A stretch of DNA of 64,000 nucleotides from Spirochaetota bacterium (GCA_029265615.1 JAJUIB010000013.1:22344-86343); one strand, 5' to 3'. Shown: positions 44,762 through 54,274, counted from the first letter of the stretch. Made by a program: numbers and translations. The notes: generated by a model not told the origin, from the letters alone.

Positions 44762-45820
44762 TTAATCCGCCTTGGTGACGCGGTCGCGGCCGTTCTGCTT
44801 CGAATAATAGAGCGCACGGTCCGCGCGATCGATGAGCGACTTGGCCGATACATCGCGCTGCGGATCGTACTGGGCGACGCCAAGCGAAATCGTAACACAG
44901 AGCGCACGCCCCTCGTACTCGGTCGGCGTCGAGGCGACCGCCTGGCGAATCCGCTCCGCGACAAGGCAGGCGCGCTCAAGTCCGACGTCTGGAAGAAGAA
45001 CGCAGAACTCCTCGCCGCCATACCGAGCCGCAAGATCCATCGTGCGCACGTTCTCCTGGACGAGGCGCGCCACCTGTTTGAGCACCGCATCGCCGCAGAG
45101 ATGGCCGTAGGTGTCGTTGAACTTCTTGAAAAAGTCGATATCGAGCATGACGATCGAAAGCGGCTTCTCGCCTATCGCCGCCTGCTCCATGCGCTCGATG
45201 AGCACCGTGTAGAAGTAGTGCTTCATCTTGAGCCGGGTCATCATGTCGGTGGTCGTCATCTCGAAGAGGAAGGCGTTGTTAATCGCCGTAGCAGCGAGCG
45301 CCGCGATAGTCAGCGCGTACTCGCGCTCGTAGGCGTCAAAACCCACATCGTCGATGCGTTCGCCGAGGACGAGGATGCCGTTGATCGCACCCTTCGCCTT
45401 AAGCGGCACGATGAGAGAGGGGCCAAGCGCGACAAGTCCCTCGAGCCCCTGGAGCGAGCCGAAGCGCCGCATCAGGTCTTCAAGCGTGTAGCAACCGTAC
45501 TGCCTCGTGAACAGCTTGATCGCCGGATGATCCTCGGCGATCGAATAGTCGACGCGGTGATCGATCTCAAAGCCCTTGTAATTGCGGTGTAGGCTGAAGT
45601 AGGGGGTGTCGATGCCCTTGCGTGCAAAAAGGCCGGCCTTGAGCACCTTCATCTGGGCCATGATCGTATAGAGGATTGAGTCGATGAGGATGCCGTAGTC
45701 GAGCGTCGAATTGAGACTCTTCGAGATCTCGAGTAACTGCCTGAGATCGTATATCTCTTTTTCGTAGGCCTCGCGTTCGGCATCGCCCAAGACCTCGTGC
45801 GCCGTGCCGCTGTCGTCCAT
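44762..45820 (-). CDS. GAF-GGDEF diguanylate cyclase
   Basis: Makes cyclic di-GMP from GTP. The 352-aa protein has an N-terminal helix, a GAF-like domain (about 35-180) and a GGDEF domain (about 190-350) with the active-site motif YGGEEF (about 266-271). The substrate and metal region is LDIDFFKKFNDTYGH and the final part is RADRALYYSKQNGRD. There is no obvious RxxD inhibitory site five residues before GGEEF (ARYGGEEF), so feedback inhibition is unclear. The ATG follows GGGAGGGG, with a TATACT box upstream. Confidence 0.93.
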   Translation of the reverse strand: MDDSGTAHEVLGDAEREAYEKEIYDLRQLLEISKSLNSTLDYGILIDSILYTIMAQMKVLKAGLFARKGIDTPYFSLHRNYKGFEIDHRVDYSIAEDHPAIKLFTRQYGCYTLEDLMRRFGSLQGLEGLVALGPSLIVPLKAKGAINGILVLGERIDDVGFDAYEREYALTIAALAATAINNAFLFEMTTTDMMTRLKMKHYFYTVLIERMEQAAIGEKPLSIVMLDIDFFKKFNDTYGHLCGDAVLKQVARLVQENVRTMDLAARYGGEEFCVLLPDVGLERACLVAERIRQAVASTPTEYEGRALCVTISLGVAQYDPQRDVSAKSLIDRADRALYYSKQNGRDRVTKAD

Positions 45821-45873
45821 CGCTGCCCCTCCCGCGCTGGCAGCTTCAGTATATCGCGCGAATTCGCTCCGCG

Positions 45874-46692
45874 CTAGAGTGCGTCTCGCGCCGCCGCGAC
45901 CCCCCGCTCGAAGAGGTCAAGTCCTGTCGGTTCGTGGTGCGGGCGACGACGATCGGGGTGATTTTCCGGCACGAGCGATGCCTCGGGGTGGGGCATGAGG
46001 CCGAACACCCGCCCCGTCGCGTCGCAGATGCCCGCGATGTCCGCCTCCGAACCGTTTGGGTTGTCGGGTGAGAGGGCAGCGCCAGGAGCGGCGCCAGGAG
46101 CGGCGCCACTGGCGCCGTTAAAGCCGTAGCGAAGCGCGACAAAGCCGCCAGACTCGAGCGCTGCAAGCGTCGCGGCGTCGCGAGCGACAAAGCGGCCCTC
46201 GCCGTGGCGGATGGGGAGGTGCCGGGGCTCAAGACCACGGGTCCACACGCAGCGCGAAGCGGATTCAAAGCGGACGGGCACCCATTTGTCGACGTAGTGC
46301 GCCTCCGCGTTGTGAATGAGCGAGACCTCGCGCTCCCAGGCTTCGCGCCCCTCGGCCGGTCCGCGGTTCGGCAACATGCCCATCTTCGCGAGCGCCTGGA
46401 AGCCGTTGCAGATCCCGATGACAAGGCCACCCTCGTCCACGAACCGCATGAGAGCGGCCTTGAGCGCCCGGCGGCACAGGAGCGCGAGCACCTGTCCCGA
46501 GCCGAGGTGGTCGCCATAGGAAAAGCCGCCCGGAAAACCAAGAAGCCGCGCGCGAAGGATTCGCTCGGGTTCCGCGACGAGGTCGGCCAGATGCACCCGC
46601 TCAGGGGCGGCGCCCGCGAGGCGAAACGCCTCTGCAAGCTCCGCGTCGGAATTGATGCCGTTGCCGGCGACGATGATCGCTTTGGGTTCCAT
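45874..46692 (-). CDS. purQ: FGAM synthase glutaminase subunit PurQ
   Basis: Class I glutamine amidotransferase that supplies ammonia for formylglycinamidine ribonucleotide synthesis. The ATG at 46692 (MEPKAIIVAGNGINSD) follows GAGGA; a GTG at 46704 overlapping purL is the alternative. The 272-aa product has the nucleophile in GICNGFQ (Cys about 95) and the His-Glu pair in LMPHPEAS near residue 240. Its similarity is to the C-terminal glutaminase domain of large-type PurL, so the enzyme is split between two genes. Possible insertion with AAPGAAPGAAL near residue 200. Confidence 0.92.
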   Translation of the reverse strand: MEPKAIIVAGNGINSDAELAEAFRLAGAAPERVHLADLVAEPERILRARLLGFPGGFSYGDHLGSGQVLALLCRRALKAALMRFVDEGGLVIGICNGFQALAKMGMLPNRGPAEGREAWEREVSLIHNAEAHYVDKWVPVRFESASRCVWTRGLEPRHLPIRHGEGRFVARDAATLAALESGGFVALRYGFNGASGAAPGAAPGAALSPDNPNGSEADIAGICDATGRVFGLMPHPEASLVPENHPDRRRPHHEPTGLDLFERGVAAARDAL

Positions 46693-46700
46693 GGCCGTCC

Positions 46701-49700
46701 TCACACAATGGGTGTCTTAAAGGCACGCTCGAGGGCGTCGAGCCCGAGGTCGATAAGCGCCTTCCCCGCCAGCGTGGCGCGCAGGCGAGCTTCCACGCTG
46801 GTCTTACCGATGAGGCGGCAAGGCTCGCCGCTCATGCTCCGTTCGAAACGTTCGCGATCCTCGGCCCGCACCGCGACGAGGAGGCGCCCCGGCACCTCGG
46901 AAAAAAGGAGCCGCGCCGCAAGCTCGGTCGGGCCAAGGCCGCGCTCGGCGCTGCTTTCGGCTATGTCCTCCGCAAGCCCATCGAGTCGGACCTCGGCGCC
47001 AAGTCTCCCGCCAAGACAGGATTCCGCAAGTGCGACTGCAAGCCCGCCGTCGGAAAGGTCATGAACGCTCCGCGCAGCGCGGCCGGAAATCGCCCGCGCA
47101 AGCGCACGATAGGTGGGCGCATGCTGCCGCGGTCGCGCGCGGGGCGCCGCGCCAAGCGAAAATGATGCGCGCGCACGACGAGCATCCTCACCGCGAAGAT
47201 GCGCGCTTGAACGCGCGGCGAGCACGCGCTCGAGCACCGAGCAGCCGAGCTCCCATCCGCCGCCTTCACCGACGAGGTAGAGAAGTTCGCCCGCCCCGAG
47301 GAAATCGGTCGATGGCGTCTTCCGCACATCGCCCGTTATGCCGACCACGGTGACGAGAAGCGTGGGCTTCACCGAAATGCGCCGCCCCCCGGCCGTCGCG
47401 TCGTTTTTCATCGAGTCCTTGCCGGAAACGAGCGGGAGGCCGTAGGCCAAACAGGCCTCGCGGAGGGCGCGGCAGGCGCGCACGAGCCCCCCGAGTTTTT
47501 GCGCGCCGTCGGGGTTCTCGGGTGACTCGACCGGGTCGGGCCAGCAAAAGTTGTCGAGTGCCACCGCGCGATCGGGATCGCCGCCGAGCGCGATGTGTGC
47601 CCGATACGCCTCATCGACAGCGGCAAGGGCCATCGCGGCCGGATCTTCGGCGGAAAGGCGCGGGGCTATTCCATGCGTCACCGTGAGTCCGCGATAGGAG
47701 TCATAGCGCGGCTTGACGACGCCGCCGTCCGACGGAGCATCGCGGTAGCAGCCGGTGAAAGGCTTTTCCACGGATATCGCCTTGACTTCGTGGTCGTAGT
47801 AACGGACAAGCGGCTCCTTGGAGGCGATATCTGGATCCGCAAGCACGGCGAGGAGCTCATCGTTCCAGGACTCGCGCGGCGAAAGGGGGACTGCCGGCCG
47901 AGCTTGCGCGCACCAGACGGCGCGGAGGCTCATCGTCGGAAGCCCTGTATGGAGGAAGGCGAGTGCAAGAAGGCCGACAGGACGAGTGCCGTCGAAGATT
48001 TCCACCCAGCCAGAATCGGTGAACTCGCCGACAACGCTCGCCTCGACGCCGCGGCGCCGCGCGAGCGCCATAAATGCATCGCGCTTGTCCGGAGGCACAG
48101 CGAGCGACATGCGCTCCTGACTCTCCGAAACCAGGACCTCCCAGGGTGAAAGTCCAGGATACTTACGCGGACAGGCCGCAAGGTCGATGCGGGCGCCGCC
48201 CGATTCCCCCGCCATCTCGCCGAGGCTCGACGAAAGCCCGCCTGCGCCATTGTCGGTGATGCCTGCATAAAGCCCTGCATCCCGCGCCTCGAGGAGAAAA
48301 TCGCTCATCCGCTTCTGGATGATGGGGTCGCCAATCTGCACCGCGGTGACGGGACTCGACTCGTCGAGCGCGAGGCTCGAGAAGGTCGCGCCGTGGATGC
48401 CGTCTTTGCCAATGCGCCCGCCGAGCATCACCGCAAGGTCCCCCGGTCGCACTGTCTTCTCCCAGGAGGGCCTATCATTGATGCGCGCCGGCATGATCCC
48501 GCCCGTACCGCAAAACACGAGGGGCTTTCCCATAAAACTCTCGTCGAACACAAAGGCGCCCGCGGCACAGGGTATGCCTGACTGGTTGCCACCGTCGACA
48601 ATGCCACGATGGACGCCTGCAAGAAGCTCGCGCGGCTTGATGAGGCCGGCGGGAACCTCCTCGTCCGGCGTCGAAGGGGGCGCAAAACAGAGAACGTCCG
48701 TATTGAAAAGCGGGGCGGCGCCGATGCCCGTGCCGAGGATGTCGCGATTGACGCCGACGATCCCGGTGATCGCGCCGCCGTAGGGGTCGAGCGCGGAGGG
48801 CGAGTTGTGCGTCTCCGCCTTCATGCAGACCACGTATTCCTCGTCAAAGCGGAAGACACCCGCGTTGTCGGTAAAAACCGAAAGGAGATCCGGCCGTGAG
48901 GGTGCAAGCTCTTCGGTGGTCGCGCGGATGTAGGTCTTGAAAAGCGATCGGATGAGCTCGCGTCGCGGCTCTTCGCCGGGCGCTACCCGCTCTTCGTACT
49001 CGATCTCGGCATTGAATATCTTGTGCTTGCAATGCTCGCTCCAGGTTTGGGCGAGCATCTCGAGCTCGACATCGGTCGCTTCGCGCGGGAGCCCCGCCGC
49101 CGCCCTGGCGGCCTGCGTCTCGGGTCGCTCGTAGTAGGCGCGTATCGCGCGCATCTCAGGGATACTCAGCGCAAGAAGCCGCTCGGAAGAAAGGCGCGCA
49201 AGGCTTACGTCATCCATCGCGACGAGGTCGATGAGTTCGGGCTCCGCGGGATCGGCGATGCTCACCGTCGGATATAGGTCGGGGAGGCGCGCCCCCGCCT
49301 CCCACTCGCGCCGGGACAAAAAAGTCGCCACCTGGATGAGCGGATTCCACAGCGGCGCAAACGCCGCCTCCACGGCAGCGCGGTCAGGGTAAAGGCCCTT
49401 TAAAACGCCGCGCTCCCCGGTTTCGGCGGGGAGCGCAAGCACATAGAGCCGGGCTGTCTGGACGGTCGCGGACTCGGAAAGCGGCGCACCAAGGCCGATG
49501 GCAAACGCCTCCCGCGCGGTCAGAGCGAGGGTGTCCGTCACCCCCGGCTTGAAGGCTATTTCCACAAGCCAGTCCCAGGGACCAAGCCCGGGTTCCTGGG
49601 GGGCAGGAAGCTCCGCGACCCGCTCGACCACAGGGTCGCGGAACAACTCCTCGGCTAACGGCCGCGGCACCGGAAAGTCGGTGAGGATAACGTCGACTAT

Positions 49701-49802
49701 TCGTAAGGATAGAGGGCGGACAAGGCGACGCTCGAGGCGGGCGGCGAGGCCGCCGCTTCTTCCATCGAGCTCGGGCCGCGCAAAATAGGTCTCGATGCGC
49801 AT
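46701..49802 (-). CDS. purL: FGAM synthase synthetase subunit PurL (large type without glutaminase domain)
   Basis: Step 4 of purine synthesis. The 1033-aa protein contains a PurS-like N-terminal domain (about 1-170), a helical linker with the diagnostic AQTWSEHCKHKIF (about 255-267) and two ATP-binding/AIR-synthase-like halves (about 290-620 and 680-1000), with KAETHNSPSALDPYGGA and GDLAVMLGGRIGKDGIHG split motifs. It is longer than small PurL (about 740 aa) but lacks the C-terminal glutaminase domain of large PurL (about 1300 aa), which is encoded by purQ directly downstream. Confidence 0.95.
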   Translation of the reverse strand: MRIETYFARPELDGRSGGLAARLERRLVRPLSLRIVDVILTDFPVPRPLAEELFRDPVVERVAELPAPQEPGLGPWDWLVEIAFKPGVTDTLALTAREAFAIGLGAPLSESATVQTARLYVLALPAETGERGVLKGLYPDRAAVEAAFAPLWNPLIQVATFLSRREWEAGARLPDLYPTVSIADPAEPELIDLVAMDDVSLARLSSERLLALSIPEMRAIRAYYERPETQAARAAAGLPREATDVELEMLAQTWSEHCKHKIFNAEIEYEERVAPGEEPRRELIRSLFKTYIRATTEELAPSRPDLLSVFTDNAGVFRFDEEYVVCMKAETHNSPSALDPYGGAITGIVGVNRDILGTGIGAAPLFNTDVLCFAPPSTPDEEVPAGLIKPRELLAGVHRGIVDGGNQSGIPCAAGAFVFDESFMGKPLVFCGTGGIMPARINDRPSWEKTVRPGDLAVMLGGRIGKDGIHGATFSSLALDESSPVTAVQIGDPIIQKRMSDFLLEARDAGLYAGITDNGAGGLSSSLGEMAGESGGARIDLAACPRKYPGLSPWEVLVSESQERMSLAVPPDKRDAFMALARRRGVEASVVGEFTDSGWVEIFDGTRPVGLLALAFLHTGLPTMSLRAVWCAQARPAVPLSPRESWNDELLAVLADPDIASKEPLVRYYDHEVKAISVEKPFTGCYRDAPSDGGVVKPRYDSYRGLTVTHGIAPRLSAEDPAAMALAAVDEAYRAHIALGGDPDRAVALDNFCWPDPVESPENPDGAQKLGGLVRACRALREACLAYGLPLVSGKDSMKNDATAGGRRISVKPTLLVTVVGITGDVRKTPSTDFLGAGELLYLVGEGGGWELGCSVLERVLAARSSAHLRGEDARRARASFSLGAAPRARPRQHAPTYRALARAISGRAARSVHDLSDGGLAVALAESCLGGRLGAEVRLDGLAEDIAESSAERGLGPTELAARLLFSEVPGRLLVAVRAEDRERFERSMSGEPCRLIGKTSVEARLRATLAGKALIDLGLDALERAFKTPIV

Positions 49803-49851
49803 GTCGCACCATACCGGAAGTAAGGCAAGGCGTCAAGGCGGGGGGCGGCCC

Positions 49852-51690
49852 TTAAAACTGTAGCTCGATCCGCTCCGTGTCGGACTTGTGCTTCATCTTG
49901 AGATAGAGCGCGCTCGAAGCCCTGCGGTATAAATAGCCCGATGCGTCGTAAATTTCGAACTCGGCATCGGGGCTGTAATCTATTCCGTACAGCTTGATGT
50001 TCGAGAAAGGCTTGAGGCCATAGAATGCCATGTAGTGCGAACGCCCCGCCGGAAAGCTCGCCGAATAGACGTACCGCGAGGCGCTCGCCTCGACCTTGAG
50101 CGAAGGCGCGCAGGTCCAGGCCCAGACGCCGGGCGCAACGTCGCGGTAGAACGACACCTCACGCGGGTAGTAGGGGTTGTCCGCGACAAGCGGATACAGC
50201 TCCTCGGGCGGGAGAGACCCCGAGCGCTCAAGCCCGGCCGCCCCAAACGTCGCGCGCGCCGGCACAAAGCCCTTGTCGTCGGCAAGCCCAAGGACGCTTT
50301 CGACAAGGCTCTGCCCGACACCGACTAGGATGTCCTTCCCCTCGGCGGAGCCATATTCGATGAAGCGCTTGCCGGCAAGAAGGGAAAGACGCATATCGAC
50401 GGAGCCATCTTCCTCCGTGAGAAGGAAAAATCCTTCAGGGGTCTTGCGAATCGCCGCGACAAGGCGGTCAGCAACGGGAAGAAGCGATGTAAAGGGATTT
50501 TCCGCGTCGGAGAGATAGGCGCGCGACTCCGCGGCGCAGGCAAGGAACCCTATCGCCTGGTGAACCGAAAGCTTGGACCGATCGAGTTCGGCGGCAAAGC
50601 GGAGCACTTCCTGCGCAAGGGTGTAGGGGGAGCGGTCCATGAGGAAGTGGATGAGCCCCTCTTTTTCGAAGATCGAGGGATCTCGCGCCTGAACAAGCGC
50701 CGTAAGGCGCTTGACCTCGACCGAATCGCTGGCCTCGAGCTCCTGCATCTTGCGGATCGTGTTGCCAAGGAAGGGCACGGTGAGATAGCTCAGCTCGTCG
50801 CGACGGGCGCCGCGTATCGTGTTGCCCCGCGCGAGCGCCTCGGCAAAAGCCCCCTGCCGATAGGCCTCGGCGAGGTAGGCGGCGAGCGCCTTTTCCGAGA
50901 AGCGTGCCACCCCTTCGCCATCGCGCCAGGCAAGCGCCGTGGCATCCCAGCGGCTTGAGGCAAGCCCCGCCCAGGCCTTGGCCACCCAGGCGTCCAGGCC
51001 TGCGCGGAACAGCTCGGGATTTTTAGGCGCCTGGGGAATGAGCCCCTCCGCGGTTCGTGTTTTCCCGGTCACCTGACCCGCAGGTTCGGTAAGGCGCCGG
51101 AGCGCAAGCTGCCGACCGCGCTGTTCTCCGACGTCGAGCACCAGCGTCCCCTCCGCCTCGTCAAGAACCGCCCCGGAAAGCGAAAGATCATAGGATGCGC
51201 CGCCGGCCTCGAGCCGCGCCCCGGTCGCCTTGAGCGCAAGCCGCGCCCGTCCCGTGATTCGATAGGGAAGACGAAGCGATGCGGCGCCTCCGGATGGCGC
51301 CTTCGCGACCAGGCTATAGCCCTCTTCGGGCGCAGTAAGCGCAATCACGCGGAGCTCGGCACTGTTTTGCAGAAGGATGCGCACTCCGTTTGGCAGTTTC
51401 TCGAGCCCCGCAGGTTCGGCGCTCTGCCGCGTGCCATCGGCCCGGACAAAGACCGCGGGCGCGGTCTTTCCCAGCTCGATCACCAAGCCCTCGAAACTGA
51501 CACGCACCGACTCAGGCGGCGCGCCCGAAGCCTTGGTCGCGGCCTTGGGGAACGACGCGGAAACGGCAAGACGCCCGAAGCGGGCGGAAAAGCCCGGCGC
51601 CTTCGAGAATTGGGCGAATACAAGGAGGATAAAAACCGCTATATAAAGAAAGGTCACGCCGCAGGCGCGCTTAAAAACCCCTGAGTTCAT
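49852..51690 (-). CDS. Uncharacterised 612-aa membrane-anchored protein
   Basis: I do not recognise a named family. Residues 8-27 are a single hydrophobic helix (VTFLYIAVFILLVFAQFS), so the protein is anchored and mostly extracytoplasmic. The first third (about 45-250) is beta-rich and may be a jellyroll. The middle (about 290-430) is helical with repeated Leu/Ala pattern, and the last 150 residues are aromatic and beta-rich, ending LKMKHKSDTERIELQF. The C-terminus has YDASGYLYRRA. It is divergent from the TPR lipoprotein gene. Lineage-specific envelope protein is the best description. Confidence 0.72.
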   Translation of the reverse strand: MNSGVFKRACGVTFLYIAVFILLVFAQFSKAPGFSARFGRLAVSASFPKAATKASGAPPESVRVSFEGLVIELGKTAPAVFVRADGTRQSAEPAGLEKLPNGVRILLQNSAELRVIALTAPEEGYSLVAKAPSGGAASLRLPYRITGRARLALKATGARLEAGGASYDLSLSGAVLDEAEGTLVLDVGEQRGRQLALRRLTEPAGQVTGKTRTAEGLIPQAPKNPELFRAGLDAWVAKAWAGLASSRWDATALAWRDGEGVARFSEKALAAYLAEAYRQGAFAEALARGNTIRGARRDELSYLTVPFLGNTIRKMQELEASDSVEVKRLTALVQARDPSIFEKEGLIHFLMDRSPYTLAQEVLRFAAELDRSKLSVHQAIGFLACAAESRAYLSDAENPFTSLLPVADRLVAAIRKTPEGFFLLTEEDGSVDMRLSLLAGKRFIEYGSAEGKDILVGVGQSLVESVLGLADDKGFVPARATFGAAGLERSGSLPPEELYPLVADNPYYPREVSFYRDVAPGVWAWTCAPSLKVEASASRYVYSASFPAGRSHYMAFYGLKPFSNIKLYGIDYSPDAEFEIYDASGYLYRRASSALYLKMKHKSDTERIELQF

Positions 51691-51709
51691 TGCGGCTTCC
51701 GACTATAGC

Positions 51710-51741
51710 GGGTTTCGAAACCCTGTGCAACCTTGTATAAT
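51710..51741 (+). promoter_or_regulatory. Promoter with overlapping palindrome before the TPR lipoprotein
   Basis: TTTCGA (51713-51718) and a perfect TATAAT (51736-51741) are 17 bp apart. The 14-bp palindrome GGGTTTCGAAACCC (51710-51723) covers the -35 box and lies 20 bp from the divergent start at 51690, so a bound protein could control both genes. Confidence 0.55.
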
Positions 51742-51798
51742 ACGCCTCGAACGTATAGCATTTCCGCGACGCCCCTGGCGCGCCTCACGGAGAACGAC

Positions 51799-53250
51799 AT
51801 GCCGAGCACCACGCCCCGCACGCACATCCCCTGGATTTCGGTCGCGCTCGCCGCCGCGACGAGTGCGCTTTTCATCGCCTGCGCCGGCGCACCTAAGGCC
51901 CCAGCGCCGGAGCCTGAAGCGGTTCCGCCTCCGCGCATGGAAACCCCCGCCCAGCGCGAGACCCGCGAGCTTGAGGCGGCGGTAGCGCTCCTCGACAAGG
52001 GCGAAGGACAGGCAGCAGCCGACAAAATCGCGGAGCTCGCCGCCGCGAATCCCGATAACAGCGAACTCCTCCTCCTCAAAGCCGCCACCCTTCTCTCCGC
52101 CGGAAAGCTTGCCGAAGCCCGCGCGGAAGTCGACGCCCTCCTCGCCGCAAAACCCGACGACCCCAAGGCGCTTGCAATGGCGGCTGACCTTGCGCGCTTC
52201 GCCGGCGACGAAAAGGCGCGCAGGGCCTTTCTCGACCGCGGCCTAGCCACCGCACCGCAGGACGCCGGCATCCTCACCGCCTGGGGCGAGCTGTACCTCG
52301 ACCAAAAGGCATGGACAAAGGCCGAAGACTTCTACCGCCGCGCGCGAAGCGCCGATCCACGAAACGCCGATGCCGCCCTCGGTCTCGGCAAGGCGCTCTA
52401 TAAGCAGGCAAAATACAAAGACTCTCTCGCCGCCTATGACGAGGCAGTCGCCTTGGAACCGCGTTCGCCCTTCGGCTATGCCGACAGAAGCCGTGCGCGC
52501 TACCAACTCGGCCTCTATGCCGAGGCGATGGCGGATCTCGACGCGGCCGTCGAGCGAGCGCCTGACTCCTCATGGCTTTTTCTCGACCGAGGGCGGATGC
52601 GCCTCGAGGTCGGTCGCCGCGCGGAAGCGGAGGCCGATCTCACTCGCTCGATCTTTCTCGATCCTGAGTATTTCCTTCCCTACGTCTACCGCGGCGGCAT
52701 GTACGAAGAGGCGGGCCGTGATGCCGAGGCGCTTGCCGACTATGAACGGATCATCGCGCTCAATCCGGACTACTGGTACGCCCAAGAATCAGCCGGCGCC
52801 GCCGCCTTCCGCCTCGGTCGCTTTGACCTTGCCGCGACGCGCTTCAAAGGTGCCGCCGGCTACGCGCCTGAACGTCCCGAGTACATGGCGCTCGCCGCCC
52901 TCTCCCTCCTCCGCGCCGGCAAACCGCTCGATGCGAAGACCCTCGCGGCAAAAGCGGCCCCGAAGCTCGACCGCGACAAGAACATGATTTACTGGCTCGT
53001 CCTCCGCCTCATCCAGGAGCAAAACGACCAGACAAGCGAACTTGAAACGCGCATCCAGTCCGAAAAGAGCCTCGACCTCAAGACCGCCGCGCTTTTTTAC
53101 CTCGGCGAATACTGGATCAGCCGAGGTAGACCCGAGTTCGGCGCCAAGTACCTACTCCTCGCCAAAGAATTGCGACGCGAGGGGAGCTTGGAATACCGGC
53201 TCGTCGTGGCGGAGCTCGCCCGCCTTGCCGCGACTGGCACGAATGGCTAG
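51799..53250 (+). CDS. TPR-repeat lipoprotein
   Basis: The ATG at 51799 follows a CACGGAG site and gives a 483-aa precursor. The signal peptide ends in a lipobox (LFIAC; cysteine about residue 29), followed by a Pro/Ala/Glu linker. Residues about 55-400 contain at least nine tetratricopeptide repeats, recognisable from A-Y-DEAVALEP and Y-A-DRSRARYQLGLYAEA type segments. Such repeats are protein-interaction scaffolds. It is followed, with an 8-bp overlap, by the DHH phosphoesterase. Partner unknown. Confidence 0.88.
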   Translation: MPSTTPRTHIPWISVALAAATSALFIACAGAPKAPAPEPEAVPPPRMETPAQRETRELEAAVALLDKGEGQAAADKIAELAAANPDNSELLLLKAATLLSAGKLAEARAEVDALLAAKPDDPKALAMAADLARFAGDEKARRAFLDRGLATAPQDAGILTAWGELYLDQKAWTKAEDFYRRARSADPRNADAALGLGKALYKQAKYKDSLAAYDEAVALEPRSPFGYADRSRARYQLGLYAEAMADLDAAVERAPDSSWLFLDRGRMRLEVGRRAEAEADLTRSIFLDPEYFLPYVYRGGMYEEAGRDAEALADYERIIALNPDYWYAQESAGAAAFRLGRFDLAATRFKGAAGYAPERPEYMALAALSLLRAGKPLDAKTLAAKAAPKLDRDKNMIYWLVLRLIQEQNDQTSELETRIQSEKSLDLKTAALFYLGEYWISRGRPEFGAKYLLLAKELRREGSLEYRLVVAELARLAATGTNG

Positions 53251-54265
53251 CGCGGGGCGCGGGGCGCGGGGCGGGGCGGGGCGCGATCTGCGCCCCGCCC
53301 CGCCGGGCCCGTTCAGCCGCCGTGTTGCGCTCCTCGATCGCGGGCGCCCCGTTGTCATCCAGACCCACGACTATCCCGACCTTGATGCTGTCGCATCCGC
53401 CTGGGCGCTTGCAGAACTCCTCGGCACCCAAGGCATCTCCGCCCTTTGCCGCTACCGTGGACCAATCCGCTCGCGGAGCCTTGCGCGCATGATCGCCGAA
53501 CTGGGCATCCCCCTTGCGCCCCCCCAGGAGCCCGAGGACGACGCAGCGCTCATCGTCGTCGACGGCTCGCCGACCAACGGCAATGTCGGCATCGAGGACG
53601 ATCAACACCTCGTCGGCGTCATCGACCACCACTGCTCCACCACGGCGCCTTGCGCGCCATTTCTCGACCTTCGCCCCGAGCTCGCCGCCTGTTCGACCAT
53701 CATCTGCGGCTACTGGGCCGAGGCGCGGCGCGAACCTCCGCGCGAGGTTGCCACCGCGCTCCTTGCGGGCATCCAGTCCGACACCGATTTTCTTTCGCGC
53801 CGCGCCTCCCCCGTCGATTTCGAGGCTTATGCAACTCTTTTTCGCCTGGGCGATTTTCCCCGCGCAAGCCGAATTGTCCGCACCGTCCTCGACCTTCCCG
53901 AGCTCGGTCTCGCCGTACAGGCGCTCGGCGCCGCAGAAGCGCGCGATGGGCTTCTGTGGGCCCTCCTCCCCGGCCCCTGCGGCCAGGAAGTGCTTGCCGT
54001 CATCGCGGAATTCGTCCTCCGGGTCGAGGAGCTCCGCGCGGCCGTCGTCGCCGAAAAAGGCGAGGGCGGCGTCCACCTTTCGGTCCGCTCCAAGGATCCT
54101 TCGCTGTCCGCGTTCGCCATGATCAAAGACGCGCTTGCGGGACTTGGTTCGAGCGGCGGCCATTCGCATTCTGCAGGGGGCTTCATCCCCGATGCAACAT
54201 ATCCCGGCGAAGCGGCGCTCCGCGAGCGTTTCTTTGCCTTCATCCGAGATCACATACCGCGCTAA
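53243..54265 (+). CDS. DHH/DHHA1 phosphoesterase (NrnA-like)
   Basis: The 340-aa protein has DHH motifs HDYPDLDAVASA (about 42-53), IVVDGSPT (about 105-112; Asp of motif II), VIDHH (about 130-134) and GIQSDTDFLSRR (about 178-189). The DHHA1 motif GGHSHSAGGF (about 310-319) is present. Family members degrade short oligoribonucleotides, pAp or cyclic dinucleotides. The N-terminus (residues 3-25) is an Arg/Gly/Pro-rich low-complexity stretch encoded by tandem G-runs; the start at 53243 overlaps the TPR gene by 8 bp and is not certain. The true substrate is unknown; with a GGDEF gene in the window a role in dinucleotide turnover is possible. Confidence 0.87.
   Translation: MASAGRGARGGAGRDLRPAPPGPFSRRVALLDRGRPVVIQTHDYPDLDAVASAWALAELLGTQGISALCRYRGPIRSRSLARMIAELGIPLAPPQEPEDDAALIVVDGSPTNGNVGIEDDQHLVGVIDHHCSTTAPCAPFLDLRPELAACSTIICGYWAEARREPPREVATALLAGIQSDTDFLSRRASPVDFEAYATLFRLGDFPRASRIVRTVLDLPELGLAVQALGAAEARDGLLWALLPGPCGQEVLAVIAEFVLRVEELRAAVVAEKGEGGVHLSVRSKDPSLSAFAMIKDALAGLGSSGGHSHSAGGFIPDATYPGEAALRERFFAFIRDHIPR
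53251..53303 (+). repeat. G-tract repeat and 14-bp perfect hairpin at the start of the DHH gene
   Basis: Five GGGG tracts spaced by 1-3 bases (53253-53281) satisfy the G-quadruplex pattern. The last part forms a perfect 14-bp inverted repeat with a 5-nt loop (53271-53284 with 53290-53303). It lies 8-60 nt inside the DHH coding frame, just after the overlapping TPR stop. Confidence 0.85.
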
Positions 54266-54274
54266 GGGGTTAGC

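Noticed and set aside
53251..53303. CRISPR-like repeats
   Set aside because: The repeats are a few bases long with no spacers; they are G-runs in a coding start.
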